A stretch of 64,000 bases of DNA, from assembly GCA_039978075.1 (NCBI GenBank), contig JBDWCA010000011.1, positions 124,001 to 188,000 on the forward strand, given 5' to 3'. Source of the stretch: Anderseniella sp039978075. Its GTDB lineage: Bacteria; Pseudomonadota; Alphaproteobacteria; Rhizobiales; Aestuariivirgaceae. The notes under the pieces are model-generated. The model was given only the letters and a program-made list of their open reading frames with translations, was not told the origin of the DNA and made no database searches. The first letter of the stretch is position 1. Each line of letters begins with the position of its first letter. Of this stretch, positions 25,659 to 35,000 are shown one piece after another. The translations under genes and the position numbers were made by a program.

Positions 25659-26405
25659 CTACAGCAGCGATTTTGCCAGACCGAGCAAGGCGAGCAGGGC
25701 CAGCAAACCGATCGCCATGCGCCGGAAGTTTTCAGGCGCTGCTGACACGAACTTCCGTCCGCCAAGCCATACCCCGGCACCCAACAGGGGGATGCACAGC
25801 GCTGCTGCGATGAAGGTATCGATTGATATGACGCCGGCATAACCCAGGATTGGCAATGCCACCAGGTCGATAGCGCACAGGTAGAATATCATCGTGGCCC
25901 GAAAGACCCTGGCAAGCAGGTTTTGTGCGGTCAGAAACAGGGCAACAGGCAATCCGCCTATCGCTGCCGCGTTTGCAAGTCCTGACACGATGCCGACACC
26001 CACGGTACCGGCCGTACCGACTTTCGTGCGCAGGCTCCAACCGCTCAACAAAAGGACACACATGATCAGGATCCAGAGCGAGATGATCAGGCGGAGCAAA
26101 TCTGTATCAAGTGAACTGAGCAGGCCGATCGACACCGGCATGCCGATTGTAGCACCAAGCAGCAGCCAGCCCAGCAGGGGTCTGTTGAAATCTTTCAGCG
26201 CGGCAGGTGCCTGGCCTGCCGTCGCCGCGATTTCAAGGATCATGACCACAGGCACGAAGTTGAGCGGGTTGGTGACCAGTGCCGACGCCGAAACAACAAG
26301 CGCTGAAAATCCAAATCCTGCGTATCCGCGAATGTAGGCCGCACCGAGCACGGCCAGGGCCATCCAGGCAAGCGACCACCCGGCAAGGTCAAACGGAATG
26401 GGCAT
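25659..26405 (-). CDS. TauE/SafE family permease (second copy)
   Basis: This 248-residue integral membrane protein has about eight hydrophobic segments. The internal repeat blocks YIRGYAGFGFSALVVSASAL and SGLANAAAIGGLPVALFL fit the TauE/SafE family. It starts 3 bases after the ackA stop, so they form an operon. Being next to pta/ackA, and in a genome with Xsc and SoeABC, makes sulfite, sulfate or acetate-related anion export reasonable. The substrate is inference. Confidence 0.85.
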   Translation of the reverse strand: MPIPFDLAGWSLAWMALAVLGAAYIRGYAGFGFSALVVSASALVTNPLNFVPVVMILEIAATAGQAPAALKDFNRPLLGWLLLGATIGMPVSIGLLSSLDTDLLRLIISLWILIMCVLLLSGWSLRTKVGTAGTVGVGIVSGLANAAAIGGLPVALFLTAQNLLARVFRATMIFYLCAIDLVALPILGYAGVISIDTFIAAALCIPLLGAGVWLGGRKFVSAAPENFRRMAIGLLALLALLGLAKSLL

Positions 26406-26408
26406 TGG

Positions 26409-27584
26409 CTATCCTCTCAGTATGCGCCTCACATGGTGCGCGATAGCCAGTTCTTCGTTGGCCTTGACGATCCAGACCGGACAGCTTGCCGCCGGTGGAG
26501 AAATCTCCATGTCTCCCGCCACATTACGCTGGTTTTCAATTTCCACACCCAGCCAGTTCAGATGATTGATAATGCCAGCGCGAACAGGAGCCGCATTTTC
26601 CCCGACACCGGCGGTAAATACCAACCCGTCTATACCACCAAGCGCTGTGATCAGCGAGCCGGCATGACGCGCCGCCCAGTAGCAGTAATAATCTACCGCG
26701 GCGCGTGCATGCGGGCTTGCACTGGCCAGCAGTACGCGCATGTCACCTGAGATGCCGGACAGGCCCAACAATCCGCTTTGGCGATACAGCAGGTCCTCAA
26801 GTTCATTGAGCCCGAGGCCTTCATCGCGCATCAGGGCAATCAGCACGCCGGGGTCCAGTGCACCGGACCGTGTCGACATTACCAGGCCATCGGCGGTGGA
26901 GTAGCCCATGGTCGTGGCAACTCCTGTTCCGTCTCGCACGGCCACCATGCTGGCACCGGAGCCCAGATGCGCAATGAGCAGACGGTCCGGCAATGGCCTG
27001 CCGGTGAGATCGGGCAGGGCAGCGACGACATGCTCATAGTTGAGACCGTGAAAGCCGTATCGATGATACCCTTTTTTATGGAATTGATACGGTATCGGCA
27101 GACGGACATCGGTCTCGGGTTGATCGGCATGAAATGCAGTGTCGAAACAGGCAACCTGCGGCAGGTCCGGCGCCAGTTCCCGCATCCGGCGTAGCGCGGA
27201 AATGCCAAACGGCAGGTGCAATGGCGCCTTGGATCGCAACTCATCCAGGTTGGCCAGCACACCGTCGTCGACAATCACCGGACCCGTGTAAATGTCACCA
27301 CCATGCACGATACGGTGGCCGCTGCCTGCAAGCGTCTCCGGCCCGTTGTCATTGTCACCGAGCCAGCCCAGGACAGCGTCCAGCGCCTTGGCGTGACCGG
27401 CATTCTGTGGCAGGGCAGGGGCCGCTCCGTCATGAACTGTACCATCCGGCGATCTGGCGGAAAATGCTGGTGTACTGCCGAGGCCGTCCACCTGCCCGTG
27501 CAGTACTTCTTCAAGTTCGCGGCCGGAAAACACCGCGAATTTGAGGGACGACGAACCGGCATTGAGCACCAGAAAGTTTTTCAT
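26409..27584 (-). CDS. ackA: Acetate kinase
   Basis: The 391-residue ASKHA-fold kinase has VLNAGSSSLKFAVF at the start, the phosphate region GSGHRIVHGG, LLIAHLGSGASM, and GVGENAAPVRAGI near the end. These are the standard acetate kinase signatures. It converts acetyl phosphate plus ADP to acetate plus ATP. It is first in an operon with a TauE/SafE permease and converges on pta. With Pta it balances acetyl-CoA, acetyl phosphate and acetate, possibly from sulfoacetaldehyde cleavage. Confidence 0.95.
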   Translation of the reverse strand: MKNFLVLNAGSSSLKFAVFSGRELEEVLHGQVDGLGSTPAFSARSPDGTVHDGAAPALPQNAGHAKALDAVLGWLGDNDNGPETLAGSGHRIVHGGDIYTGPVIVDDGVLANLDELRSKAPLHLPFGISALRRMRELAPDLPQVACFDTAFHADQPETDVRLPIPYQFHKKGYHRYGFHGLNYEHVVAALPDLTGRPLPDRLLIAHLGSGASMVAVRDGTGVATTMGYSTADGLVMSTRSGALDPGVLIALMRDEGLGLNELEDLLYRQSGLLGLSGISGDMRVLLASASPHARAAVDYYCYWAARHAGSLITALGGIDGLVFTAGVGENAAPVRAGIINHLNWLGVEIENQRNVAGDMEISPPAASCPVWIVKANEELAIAHHVRRILRG

Positions 27585-27670
27585 GTGTGCGAAATCTGTC
27601 TTTCTTTGAAAGGAACTATGGGTTGGTTGCAGTAAATCTTGCGTCGAGACTCTGACGTTTGATCTGTTTC

Positions 27671-28324
27671 TTACAAATCTGAACCGGATTTTTCCATGAA
27701 ATTTTCACCCACGAAGATGCGTATCGGGTTCCCGCGTTCGAGGTTTTTGTGAAGCTGGTTTTGCGTGGTTTGCGCTTTTGCCTGCTGCAGCGCCTGCCGG
27801 GCCGTCAAACGATCGCCCAATCGTTCTATGGCAACCTGCTTGTTACGGTGCTGTGAACGCTGATCACGTGAAACCGCCGATTCCCCGCTTGGAACATGTG
27901 TGACCCGAACCGCACTGTCGGTTGTGTTTTGATGCTGCCCGCCCGGACCACCTGCCCGAAACTTTTCGAACTTGAGTTCAGATAATTTCAATTCGATTTC
28001 ATGATCAGTTTTCGAGTGAACCGGGAACACGCCGATGAACCAGTTTCGGCGCCGGTGGTGTGGTCGCAACCGGCTTCTGCAGATCCATTGAATTGTGCCA
28101 CGCCAGCGCCGGGATAAGTCCATTGCATGTTCTCCCGAAAGCGTTGCGACGGCAGATGATGGGCCGTGCCGACATTGCTCATCGGACAGCGCAACTTCGC
28201 AATGCACGCCTCTTGAAGCCGCCTCTTTTTCTATCACTCGCAGTGTGCGGGATACAGCCATTCGACATTCTTCAGGCCCGTCACCGCTGGTAATGAGCAG
28301 CCGGATTTTCTGTTCGGCGTTCAT
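27671..28324 (-). CDS. prfH: Peptide chain release factor homolog PrfH
   Basis: This 217-residue class-I release factor relative keeps the peptidyl-tRNA hydrolysis motif GGPGGQHQN but lacks the stop-codon recognition domain. The PrfH-specific block GTIQWICRS-RPHHRRRNWF is present. It overlaps rtcB by 4 bp. Published work on RtcB2-PrfH operons shows that PrfH frees ribosomes damaged at the 16S decoding centre so that RtcB can religate the RNA, protecting against colicin E3-type nucleases. The same role is inferred here. Confidence 0.93.
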   Translation of the reverse strand: MNAEQKIRLLITSGDGPEECRMAVSRTLRVIEKEAASRGVHCEVALSDEQCRHGPSSAVATLSGEHAMDLSRRWRGTIQWICRSRLRPHHRRRNWFIGVFPVHSKTDHEIELKLSELKFEKFRAGGPGGQHQNTTDSAVRVTHVPSGESAVSRDQRSQHRNKQVAIERLGDRLTARQALQQAKAQTTQNQLHKNLERGNPIRIFVGENFMEKSGSDL

Positions 28325-29517
28325 CTTGTCCGCCTCCGTTGATGCAGGCGTACCTGTTTTGGGTTCCGTGCATCCCGTCTTGCCGGATTTGCGTTCTTGA
28401 AAGTGACCAGCGGGGCAAGCGAAACGACACTCGTGGCGAGTTCTGCAGCCAGCAATTCCTCGAGAACCTGCGATGATTCCTTGTAAGCTGTCGGCGCCTC
28501 TTCAATCAGCAATTGCTTGTCCTCGCACACGATGTGTCCGCCGAATGAGTTGCGGGTCAGTTTCTCACGTTCAGACTTTGTGCCACCGGCTCTGCCCAAC
28601 ATGGAGCGGCGGTCGTATTTTCGGCCCGCGCCATGCGATAGTGATAAATACGCTGACGATATTTTGCCAGCAGGCTTGAGAAGGTAACTCAGGCTATCGC
28701 GGGAACCCGCCAGTGGCACAAGGGGAATATCGGCTTTTGCCGCGCCTTTGCGATGCAGGTAGTGACCGTCATAAACTTCAACAAGGTTGTGCGGGGAATC
28801 TGCAATGAGGCGAATGCCGGTTTTCAGGGCGGATGCGGCACGCTCGGCAATCACCTGACGGTTGAGCCTGGCCCAGATCACCGCCTCATCGTGTTGCTGC
28901 AGGTAAAGGCGCGCTGCATTGGAGCCGGCGTCAAGCCCGTCAGGAAGACTGTCCTGAACACTGGAAAAAACTTCGGCACCAAGCGAACGGGATCCAGAGT
29001 GCACCAGTAACAGAACGTCGCTCTTTGAAATTCCAATCGCCTGCGCACAGTTTTCATCAAATATCTCACTGACACCTTGCACTTCGCAGAAATGATTTCC
29101 GCCGCCTATCGAACCTAGGCTCAGTGGATGCAGGTCATCGCTCAAACCGGCAGATTGCAGATACTCGCCGGCATTGCCGTTCCACAACCCGTGTACCGCC
29201 CGCAGCTTTTTGGCAGCCTTGTACAAATTCAGTTTTCGCCGTGGCATATCCAGAGCAAACAGCGACATGCCACAACCAATGTCGTTACCGATCAGCTGCG
29301 GAAATATCCTGTCGCAAAGTACAGCACACCCAACGGGTCCGTATTTGCCTGGATGCAGGTCCGGGAATGCTTTGACGCCTTTAACGCCGGCGAGACCGGC
29401 AACTTGTGAAAGTTGGGCGCTTGCAGCGCTGTCTATCCAGGTTCTGTCAGAGTAATATGTGTCGATTGAGGGCGCCGCTGATTTCGTCTGCGCGCCATCC
29501 GAAGGAGGAGTGCCCAT
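28321..29517 (-). CDS. rtcB: RNA ligase RtcB (RtcB2 type, PrfH-associated)
   Basis: This RtcB-family GTP-dependent RNA ligase of about 398 residues has metal and active-site blocks GNDIGCGMSLF, GGGNHFCEVQ, VHSGSRSLG and SHGAGRKYDRR, whose His is the guanylation nucleophile in the family. ATG 29517 with AAGG upstream is preferred to a TTG at 29541. The 4-bp overlap with prfH marks the RtcB2-PrfH ribosome-repair pair, distinct from the tRNA-linked RtcB1. The C-terminus ends in a basic RRRTR tail. Confidence 0.92.
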   Translation of the reverse strand: MGTPPSDGAQTKSAAPSIDTYYSDRTWIDSAASAQLSQVAGLAGVKGVKAFPDLHPGKYGPVGCAVLCDRIFPQLIGNDIGCGMSLFALDMPRRKLNLYKAAKKLRAVHGLWNGNAGEYLQSAGLSDDLHPLSLGSIGGGNHFCEVQGVSEIFDENCAQAIGISKSDVLLLVHSGSRSLGAEVFSSVQDSLPDGLDAGSNAARLYLQQHDEAVIWARLNRQVIAERAASALKTGIRLIADSPHNLVEVYDGHYLHRKGAAKADIPLVPLAGSRDSLSYLLKPAGKISSAYLSLSHGAGRKYDRRSMLGRAGGTKSEREKLTRNSFGGHIVCEDKQLLIEEAPTAYKESSQVLEELLAAELATSVVSLAPLVTFKNANPARRDARNPKQVRLHQRRRTR

Positions 29518-29815
29518 CGGGGATACCTTTTTTGAAAACAAAATAGCTTCAATTCAAAGCTGACCGCTTTGTCTTGCTTTGCCAAACTCCACCGCGAAGA
29601 CGGTTTAACTTTGGTTTGCTACCCAATAGGGCGCGCGGTTCATGCTGGTCATGTCCTTGTGTCCCTTTCAAAAAAGTACATTTCGCTGGCGGCCTGCATA
29701 TAGTTTTGCGATGGGGAAATCAAGTCACGGACCTGGCACCGCCAAAAACAACATCCGGCGTGGAACAGTTCAGACCGTACCGGCATCTTTGCAGATCACA
29801 GGAAGCGGCGGTGTC
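29518..29815. other. Intergenic region upstream of rtcB, nothing recognised
   Basis: About 300 bases between rtcB and the DUF294 gene, both on the minus strand. It should hold the rtcB-prfH promoter. I looked for a sigma-54 -24/-12 element (as in RtcR-controlled rtcB operons) and found no match to the consensus. Confidence 0.4.
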
Positions 29816-31948
29816 TCAACCATAGGCCGGAACGCCAAGCAAATCGCGAACCTTCGGAACCTGATCAATGGCCCAGCGCACCTGTTGCAGGTCATGACCG
29901 CTCATCTGGGCCGGGTCCATGGCGTTGCCCAGTTTCAATCCGGCTTCTATGTCCCGCAGTTGCTGACGCAGAATTGCAGACAGCAGGATCTTGTGGGCTT
30001 CAATCAGATCGTCAATGACATGGGCCGCCTCAATACCGGCCTCGCGCACCGCTTCGAGGCGTCCGGGTGTGGACGGCTCGGAAACTCCGTGCCGCAGGGC
30101 CAGTACCCGCGCGGCAGAAAACAACGGCATCAATCCGGACCGTTTCAAATCCACCCGACCGTCTTTGAGCTTCCACTTGCCGAACCAGCCCACCGGCGAG
30201 GTGAACTCAGCGGCCCGCATCTGCATGGCATTCAGAAATCCGGGCGCATTTTGAGCGGCTCGCAACGCATCCATGCGCAACGTATCAAGCAGGACGCTTT
30301 CACCGTGAACGGCTTTGGCATCAAAGAAAATATCGGCATTGAGAATGTCCTCAGGTCGCGACTTCGACAGCCATTGCGATACAACATCGCGCCAGCGGCC
30401 GGTATCCATGCGCCACTCACTGTTGCATGCCATAATGCCACCCTTGCAATGGCTGACGCCGGCATCGTTGAGCGTATCGGCAACAACAGTTCCCAGTTCG
30501 CCAAACCACACATCGACGGCACCGCCGGGTTCGCCTCCGCGAAACACAATGGCATTGTCCTGGTCCATGGCCAGCAGGCTTTCGCCGCGTCCGCCTGATC
30601 CCAGTACAAACATCGCATAAGGTTGCGGCGGGGAACCCTTGCCCCGCAATTCCATTTCCATCTCGCCAAGTACACATGCCCGCTGTGTCAGGGAGCGCAA
30701 TTCCCGCGATATCACCGCTGCGATATCGCGCGGATCAACATCTTCCGACACCAGTGCGCGAACCACTGTGGTCAGGCGCGCCCAGACTTTGCCAAGCTCT
30801 TCGGTACTGCTCGCCATATCGATGTCATTGCCGAGAGCCACCGCCGTGTCGGCACGCTGCTTAAGCAGGTCACGGGCGCTCAACGCGCCGACCAGCTTTC
30901 CATCTGAGCCGGTTACGCCGAGATGGCGAAACCCGCGGCGGGCCATGACGGAAATGGCGCGGTAGACGAATTCATCGGCTGCAACCGTGACCAGGGGAAA
31001 AGCCATGAATTTGCTCACCGGCATATCCAGAGCTTTTGTGCCGTTGGCCTCTATGGCGCGCAACATGTCGCGCTCGGTCAAGATGCCGAGTTGTTCTGAA
31101 TTCGCGCCCGGTTTGACAAAGACCGAACTGACCTGCTTGCGCAATGCCAGTGTCAGGGCGTCTGACATTTTAGTGGTGCCGGATACGCTTAGGGGTGGGC
31201 TGTGCATGATGTCACCGGTCCGGTGCCGGTAGGGAAAGCTGTCAAGGCGGGCATACTCGGTAATATTCAAAGGCGCGGTGCGCCCGGGATCCACCACATC
31301 ATGCCATCCCGCCTGCGCTTCACCGTGATGGCGCGAAGCGCGTTTCAGGCAGGCCCGCTCGGCTTGCGCAAGGGTGATAATGCCGCGCTGTTTCAACTTC
31401 GGCACCAGCGCCTGGAACAGGTCAAGTGTCACTATTGCATCACCCAGCGCGCGGTGTCGGTCTGCTACCGGAATGCCAAGCCAGGCTGCCGCAGTGTCGA
31501 GGGATTGTTCTGGCAGGTCTTCTGCGACCAGTTCGACAAGATGCCGGACATCCAGGCTTCTGGGCGCGCTCCAGCGCAAGCCGTGACGCTCATGTTCTGC
31601 TTTCAGGATGGCAAGATCAAAACCGATCGAATAACCGATCACAACTGCATTCCCGGTCCACTGCGAAAACATCGGTATCACTTCCGCAATACCATCTGCG
31701 TCTGTCACATCTGCATCGGTTATGGCGTGAATAGCTGTGGATGAGGCCGGGATTGCGATACCGGGATTGACCATGACCTGAAATGCAGAATCCGGTTCGG
31801 CGCGCCCATCGGTGATCCGGACTGCTGCAATTTCGACAACCCTGTCGGATGCCGTATTGAGACCGGTCGTCTCGGTGTCCATAACCACCGCCGGTACCAG
31901 GGCCAGTGGCAGCGCTGAAAGGCCGGTTCTTTCAACCATGAAACTCAA
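29816..31948 (-). CDS. Exonuclease-CBS-DUF294 nucleotidyltransferase fusion
   Basis: This 710-residue multidomain protein has three parts. Residues about 15-205 are a DnaQ-like 3'-5' exonuclease (MDTETTGL, GYSIGFDLAIL, HRALGDAIVT: DEDDh residues visible). About 245-370 is a CBS pair. About 395-705 is DUF294 nucleotidyltransferase plus its C-terminal domain (GSGGRGESLLAMDQD with the catalytic Gly-Ser and Asp-x-Asp). The start is TTG 31948 with GGAAGGA well spaced; ATG 31939 is the alternative. DUF294-CBS proteins often neighbour acetate or sodium-solute symporters, as here, suggesting nucleotide-linked control of acetate metabolism. The real target is unknown. Confidence 0.88.
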   Translation of the reverse strand: MSFMVERTGLSALPLALVPAVVMDTETTGLNTASDRVVEIAAVRITDGRAEPDSAFQVMVNPGIAIPASSTAIHAITDADVTDADGIAEVIPMFSQWTGNAVVIGYSIGFDLAILKAEHERHGLRWSAPRSLDVRHLVELVAEDLPEQSLDTAAAWLGIPVADRHRALGDAIVTLDLFQALVPKLKQRGIITLAQAERACLKRASRHHGEAQAGWHDVVDPGRTAPLNITEYARLDSFPYRHRTGDIMHSPPLSVSGTTKMSDALTLALRKQVSSVFVKPGANSEQLGILTERDMLRAIEANGTKALDMPVSKFMAFPLVTVAADEFVYRAISVMARRGFRHLGVTGSDGKLVGALSARDLLKQRADTAVALGNDIDMASSTEELGKVWARLTTVVRALVSEDVDPRDIAAVISRELRSLTQRACVLGEMEMELRGKGSPPQPYAMFVLGSGGRGESLLAMDQDNAIVFRGGEPGGAVDVWFGELGTVVADTLNDAGVSHCKGGIMACNSEWRMDTGRWRDVVSQWLSKSRPEDILNADIFFDAKAVHGESVLLDTLRMDALRAAQNAPGFLNAMQMRAAEFTSPVGWFGKWKLKDGRVDLKRSGLMPLFSAARVLALRHGVSEPSTPGRLEAVREAGIEAAHVIDDLIEAHKILLSAILRQQLRDIEAGLKLGNAMDPAQMSGHDLQQVRWAIDQVPKVRDLLGVPAYG

Positions 31949-31952
31949 GGTT

Positions 31953-32630
31953 TCATCCTTCCTTCAAGGGTTTGTTCGCGCTGACTTCTCGCGCGATTGC
32001 ATCAGCATCGAGCCGCCTGGCAAGCTGCTCGCGAATATCCACCCATGCGAATTTAAGGGAATTCTCGACAATCTCCCCATCGAATTTTTTGTATCGCTGC
32101 GCAATGGGAGCCCACCGCAAAAGTGCTGCAGGAGATCGCGTGAAGTTTGCCGGCAGCAAGGCCCCGAAGTTCCAGTCGGTTCCCTCAAGTCGATGGTCAA
32201 ATTCGGCAATTATCCGCTCCAGGTCAAAACCTTCGGTTGCTTCACCCTGGTTTTTGTGAAGCCCCGACACATACAGTTTGCGCGCAAGCTCAGCCTTGAC
32301 CTCTTCGGGCTCGGTAGAATCTGTAAGCGCATGTGCCACGGCATGTATGGTCAGATCAGACAGACTGGCAGCGAATACCTGCATTGACGCAGTGGCTATT
32401 GAGGATCTGAAAACCTCGTCTTCAAACATTGACGGCCAGCGCGTGCCGATACGTTCTTTCAGGTAGCCATAAAGCTTTTTTTGCGAGACGAAAGCGGCCC
32501 GGCTCGCCGTGAAATCTCCCAACCTGTCAATACTGTCCAGGCGAAACGAATCACTCCGAAACGCGAAGCTGGAGACGATTGTTCGGGCAAGGGCGGCTGC
32601 CCGGTCTATCAGTGTGCTGCTCAAATTCAT
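31953..32630 (-). CDS. Hypothetical protein upstream of the DUF294 fusion
   Basis: This 225-residue soluble, mostly helical protein has no signal peptide or recognised catalytic motif. Conserved-looking segments are FVSQKKLYGYLKERIGTRWP and LLRWAPIAQRYKKFDGEIVENSLKFAW. It ends 5 bases before the exonuclease-CBS-DUF294 gene, so the two are one operon. It diverges from the DUF4212/symporter genes. I do not recognise the family. Co-regulation with acetate transport is the only clue to its role. Confidence 0.75.
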   Translation of the reverse strand: MNLSSTLIDRAAALARTIVSSFAFRSDSFRLDSIDRLGDFTASRAAFVSQKKLYGYLKERIGTRWPSMFEDEVFRSSIATASMQVFAASLSDLTIHAVAHALTDSTEPEEVKAELARKLYVSGLHKNQGEATEGFDLERIIAEFDHRLEGTDWNFGALLPANFTRSPAALLRWAPIAQRYKKFDGEIVENSLKFAWVDIREQLARRLDADAIAREVSANKPLKEG

Positions 32631-32668
32631 TGGATTCTCCGCAGAATTCTGCCAGTTTCCGGCAAAAA

Positions 32669-32693
32669 CCAGATAATGATCTGAATTATCTGG
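32669..32693. promoter_or_regulatory. Perfect dyad in divergent symporter promoter
   Basis: CCAGATAAT-GATCTGA-ATTATCTGG is a perfect 9-bp inverted repeat with 7-base spacer, between the divergent hypothetical/DUF294 operon and the DUF4212-symporter operon. A third half-site, CCAGATAAA, lies at 32725-32733. This looks like the operator of a dimeric regulator shared by both operons. Confidence 0.55.
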
Positions 32694-32899
32694 GTGTTAA
32701 ACTTTCGTTTACATTGTCTTAAATCCAGATAAATGCGGTAATTCATGCGTACGCGTTGTTTTACGCGAACTGGAGAGGGGTCACCAATAGTCTAGGCGTT
32801 TTTGCGCCCACACCCCCTTATCCAAACCACAAAAAGCGATCAGGTTTCAATTCTTGATTGTTTCAATCAAGGATCGGACCGGTCCAGGAGGAAGCAATC

Positions 32900-33160
32900 A
32901 TGTCTGACGAAAATGCGCAACGCATTGAGCGGCACTGGGAGAAGACTCGAACACTGACCATCATAGTGTTGGTTATCTGGGCGGTATTCGCCTTCATTGT
33001 GCCGTGGAATGCGAAGGCCCTGAACGGAATGTCGTTTCTGGGTTTCCCATTGGGATATTATTTCTGCGTCCAAGGTTCATTGGCGATTTTTGTGGCCCTG
33101 ATCTGGATCCAAAACTGGAGACAGGACCAAATCGACGATGAACTCGGCATCGAAGAATAG
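32900..33160 (+). CDS. DUF4212 small membrane subunit
   Basis: This 86-residue protein starts at ATG 32900 after AGGAGGAAG. It has two membrane helices (around residues 20-40 and 50-75) with a soluble N-terminus and an acidic C-terminus ending GIEE. DUF4212 proteins precede sodium:solute symporters and are probable accessory subunits, like the YjcH/ActP pair. The symporter starts 12 bases downstream, in the same operon. Confidence 0.88.
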   Translation: MSDENAQRIERHWEKTRTLTIIVLVIWAVFAFIVPWNAKALNGMSFLGFPLGYYFCVQGSLAIFVALIWIQNWRQDQIDDELGIEE

Positions 33161-33172
33161 GGGAGAGGAACA

Positions 33173-34978
33173 ATGCAAGGTAAATTCACTGACAACCTTG
33201 GCAAAGTGTACGGAGTGTACACGCTCGGGTTCCTCGGATTTTTCGCCCTCATGGCAGTCTTTGAACAACTAGGTGCAAGCGCCCGTCTGATCGGCATTAT
33301 GTTCCTGCTGTTCACCATCGCCATCTACGCACTGATCGGCTGGCTGTCCCGTACCTCGCAGGTGGAGGAATATTATGTGGCGGGCCGGGAAGTGCCGGCA
33401 CTGTACAATGGCATGGCGACGGCAGCGGACTGGATGTCCGGTGCCTCGTTCGTGGCGCTGGCGGGCGGCATTTACTTTGGCGGGTATCCTTATCTGGGCT
33501 TTGTTGTCGGCTGGACCGGCGGCTATGTTCTGGTGAACTCGCTGATGGCGCCTTATCTGCGCAAGTTCGGCTGCTATACGGTGCCTGACTTTATCGGTAC
33601 ACGCTATGGCGGTAACACAGCCCGATTCTGTGCTGTTGTCGTCCTCGTGGTGGCCTCGTTCACGTACGTGACGGCCCAGATCAACGCCACCGGCACTATC
33701 GCCGCACGCGCGCTCGGCATTCCGTTCGAGATCGGTGTGTGGTTCGGCATCGCCGGTATTCTGGTGTGTTCGATGCTGGGTGGCATGCGCGGTGTGACCT
33801 GGACCCAGGTGGCACAGTATATCGTGCTGATCATTGCCTATCTGGTACCGGTCATCTGGATGTCCAACGTGCAGGGCTTCGGCCTGATCCCGCATTTCGG
33901 GTACGGTGATGCGGTTCAGCGTATTGCGGAACTGGAAACCACGCTGGGTGTCGGCACGGCTCCAACCGAGTCGTTTGCCGGTCTGAAGGCACTTACCACG
34001 CTGCACAACTCGCCCCAGGGCGGTTATGATTCGTGGCGCTTCTTCACGCTGGCTCTGTGCATGATGGCTGGTACGGCATCCTTGCCGCACATTCTGATGC
34101 GCTACTTTACGACACCGTCAGTGCGTGCCGCTCGCAGGTCGGTTGGCTGGTCATTGCTGTTCATTTTCCTGCTCTACTTCACAGCACCGGCCCTGGCCAC
34201 GCTGACCAAGTTGCAGCTTCTTGACCCGCAACTTGCAACCAGCATCATCGGCAAGTCCATTGCAGATGTGAACAACATCGAGTGGATCAAGAACTGGGAT
34301 GCGGTTGGCATGCTCAAGGTCACTGATGGCAATGGTGATGGTATTCTTCAGATCAACGAGTTCTTCATGCGAAGCGGCATCGTTGTTCTGGCGACACCTG
34401 AAATTGCCGGATTGCCCTACGTGATCTCCGGCCTGGTTGCTGCAGGCGGCATGGCGGCTGCCATGTCCACGGCGGATGGCCTTCTGCTGGCTATTGCCAA
34501 TGCCCTGTCACACGATCTGTACTACAAGATCATCGACCCCAAGGCAGACACCAAGAAGCGTCTGATGGCGGCCCGTATCTTGCTGGTGTTCATCGGTGTC
34601 GCCGGTGCTTTGGTGGCATCGCTCAAGCTGACGGGGATTCTCGGGGCAGTTGCCTGGGCATTCTGTTTTGCCTGTTCCGGCCTGTTCTTCCCGCTGGTGC
34701 TTGGGGTGTGGTGGAAACGGGCAAACCGGGCCGGCGCGATTGCCGGCATGGTGCTCGGCTTCACGTCGGGAGCGCTCTATCTGATCTACATCCAGAATGG
34801 CGGCACTCAGATTGCCGGCCTTGATGGCCTGCGGTTTGGCATCATCGGAATGCCTGTCAGCCTGATTTCCATGGTTGTTGTGTCGCTGATGACACCGGAA
34901 CCAAGCAAGGAAATCCAGGACATGGTTGATCAGACCCGGATGCCGGGTGGCAAGACCGTACTCGACAGCGCCAGCTAG
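33173..34978 (+). CDS. Sodium:solute symporter family protein (VC_2705-like), with EF-hand loop
   Basis: This 601-residue SSS-family transporter has about 13-14 hydrophobic segments. YYVAGREVPALYNGMATAAD, SLPHILMRYF and AAAMSTADGLLLAIANALSHD are family blocks, including the sodium-site Ser region. Between two membrane segments lies a perfect 12-residue EF-hand calcium loop at residues 385-396 (DGNGDGILQINE). It is preceded by its DUF4212 partner and followed by a strong terminator. Relatives transport acetate or other short carboxylates. Acetate is inferred from the DUF294 and pta/ackA context. Confidence 0.9.
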   Translation: MQGKFTDNLGKVYGVYTLGFLGFFALMAVFEQLGASARLIGIMFLLFTIAIYALIGWLSRTSQVEEYYVAGREVPALYNGMATAADWMSGASFVALAGGIYFGGYPYLGFVVGWTGGYVLVNSLMAPYLRKFGCYTVPDFIGTRYGGNTARFCAVVVLVVASFTYVTAQINATGTIAARALGIPFEIGVWFGIAGILVCSMLGGMRGVTWTQVAQYIVLIIAYLVPVIWMSNVQGFGLIPHFGYGDAVQRIAELETTLGVGTAPTESFAGLKALTTLHNSPQGGYDSWRFFTLALCMMAGTASLPHILMRYFTTPSVRAARRSVGWSLLFIFLLYFTAPALATLTKLQLLDPQLATSIIGKSIADVNNIEWIKNWDAVGMLKVTDGNGDGILQINEFFMRSGIVVLATPEIAGLPYVISGLVAAGGMAAAMSTADGLLLAIANALSHDLYYKIIDPKADTKKRLMAARILLVFIGVAGALVASLKLTGILGAVAWAFCFACSGLFFPLVLGVWWKRANRAGAIAGMVLGFTSGALYLIYIQNGGTQIAGLDGLRFGIIGMPVSLISMVVVSLMTPEPSKEIQDMVDQTRMPGGKTVLDSAS

Positions 34979-35000
34979 CGCGTCGATAACAATACTCAAG

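Noticed and set aside
29518..29815. Sigma-54 promoter for rtcB
   Set aside because: TGGCAC is present but not followed by the -12 element at the right distance.
29642..30598. Plus-strand frame of about 318 codons
   Set aside because: It lies mainly inside the DUF294 domain of the minus-strand gene, whose motifs are clear.
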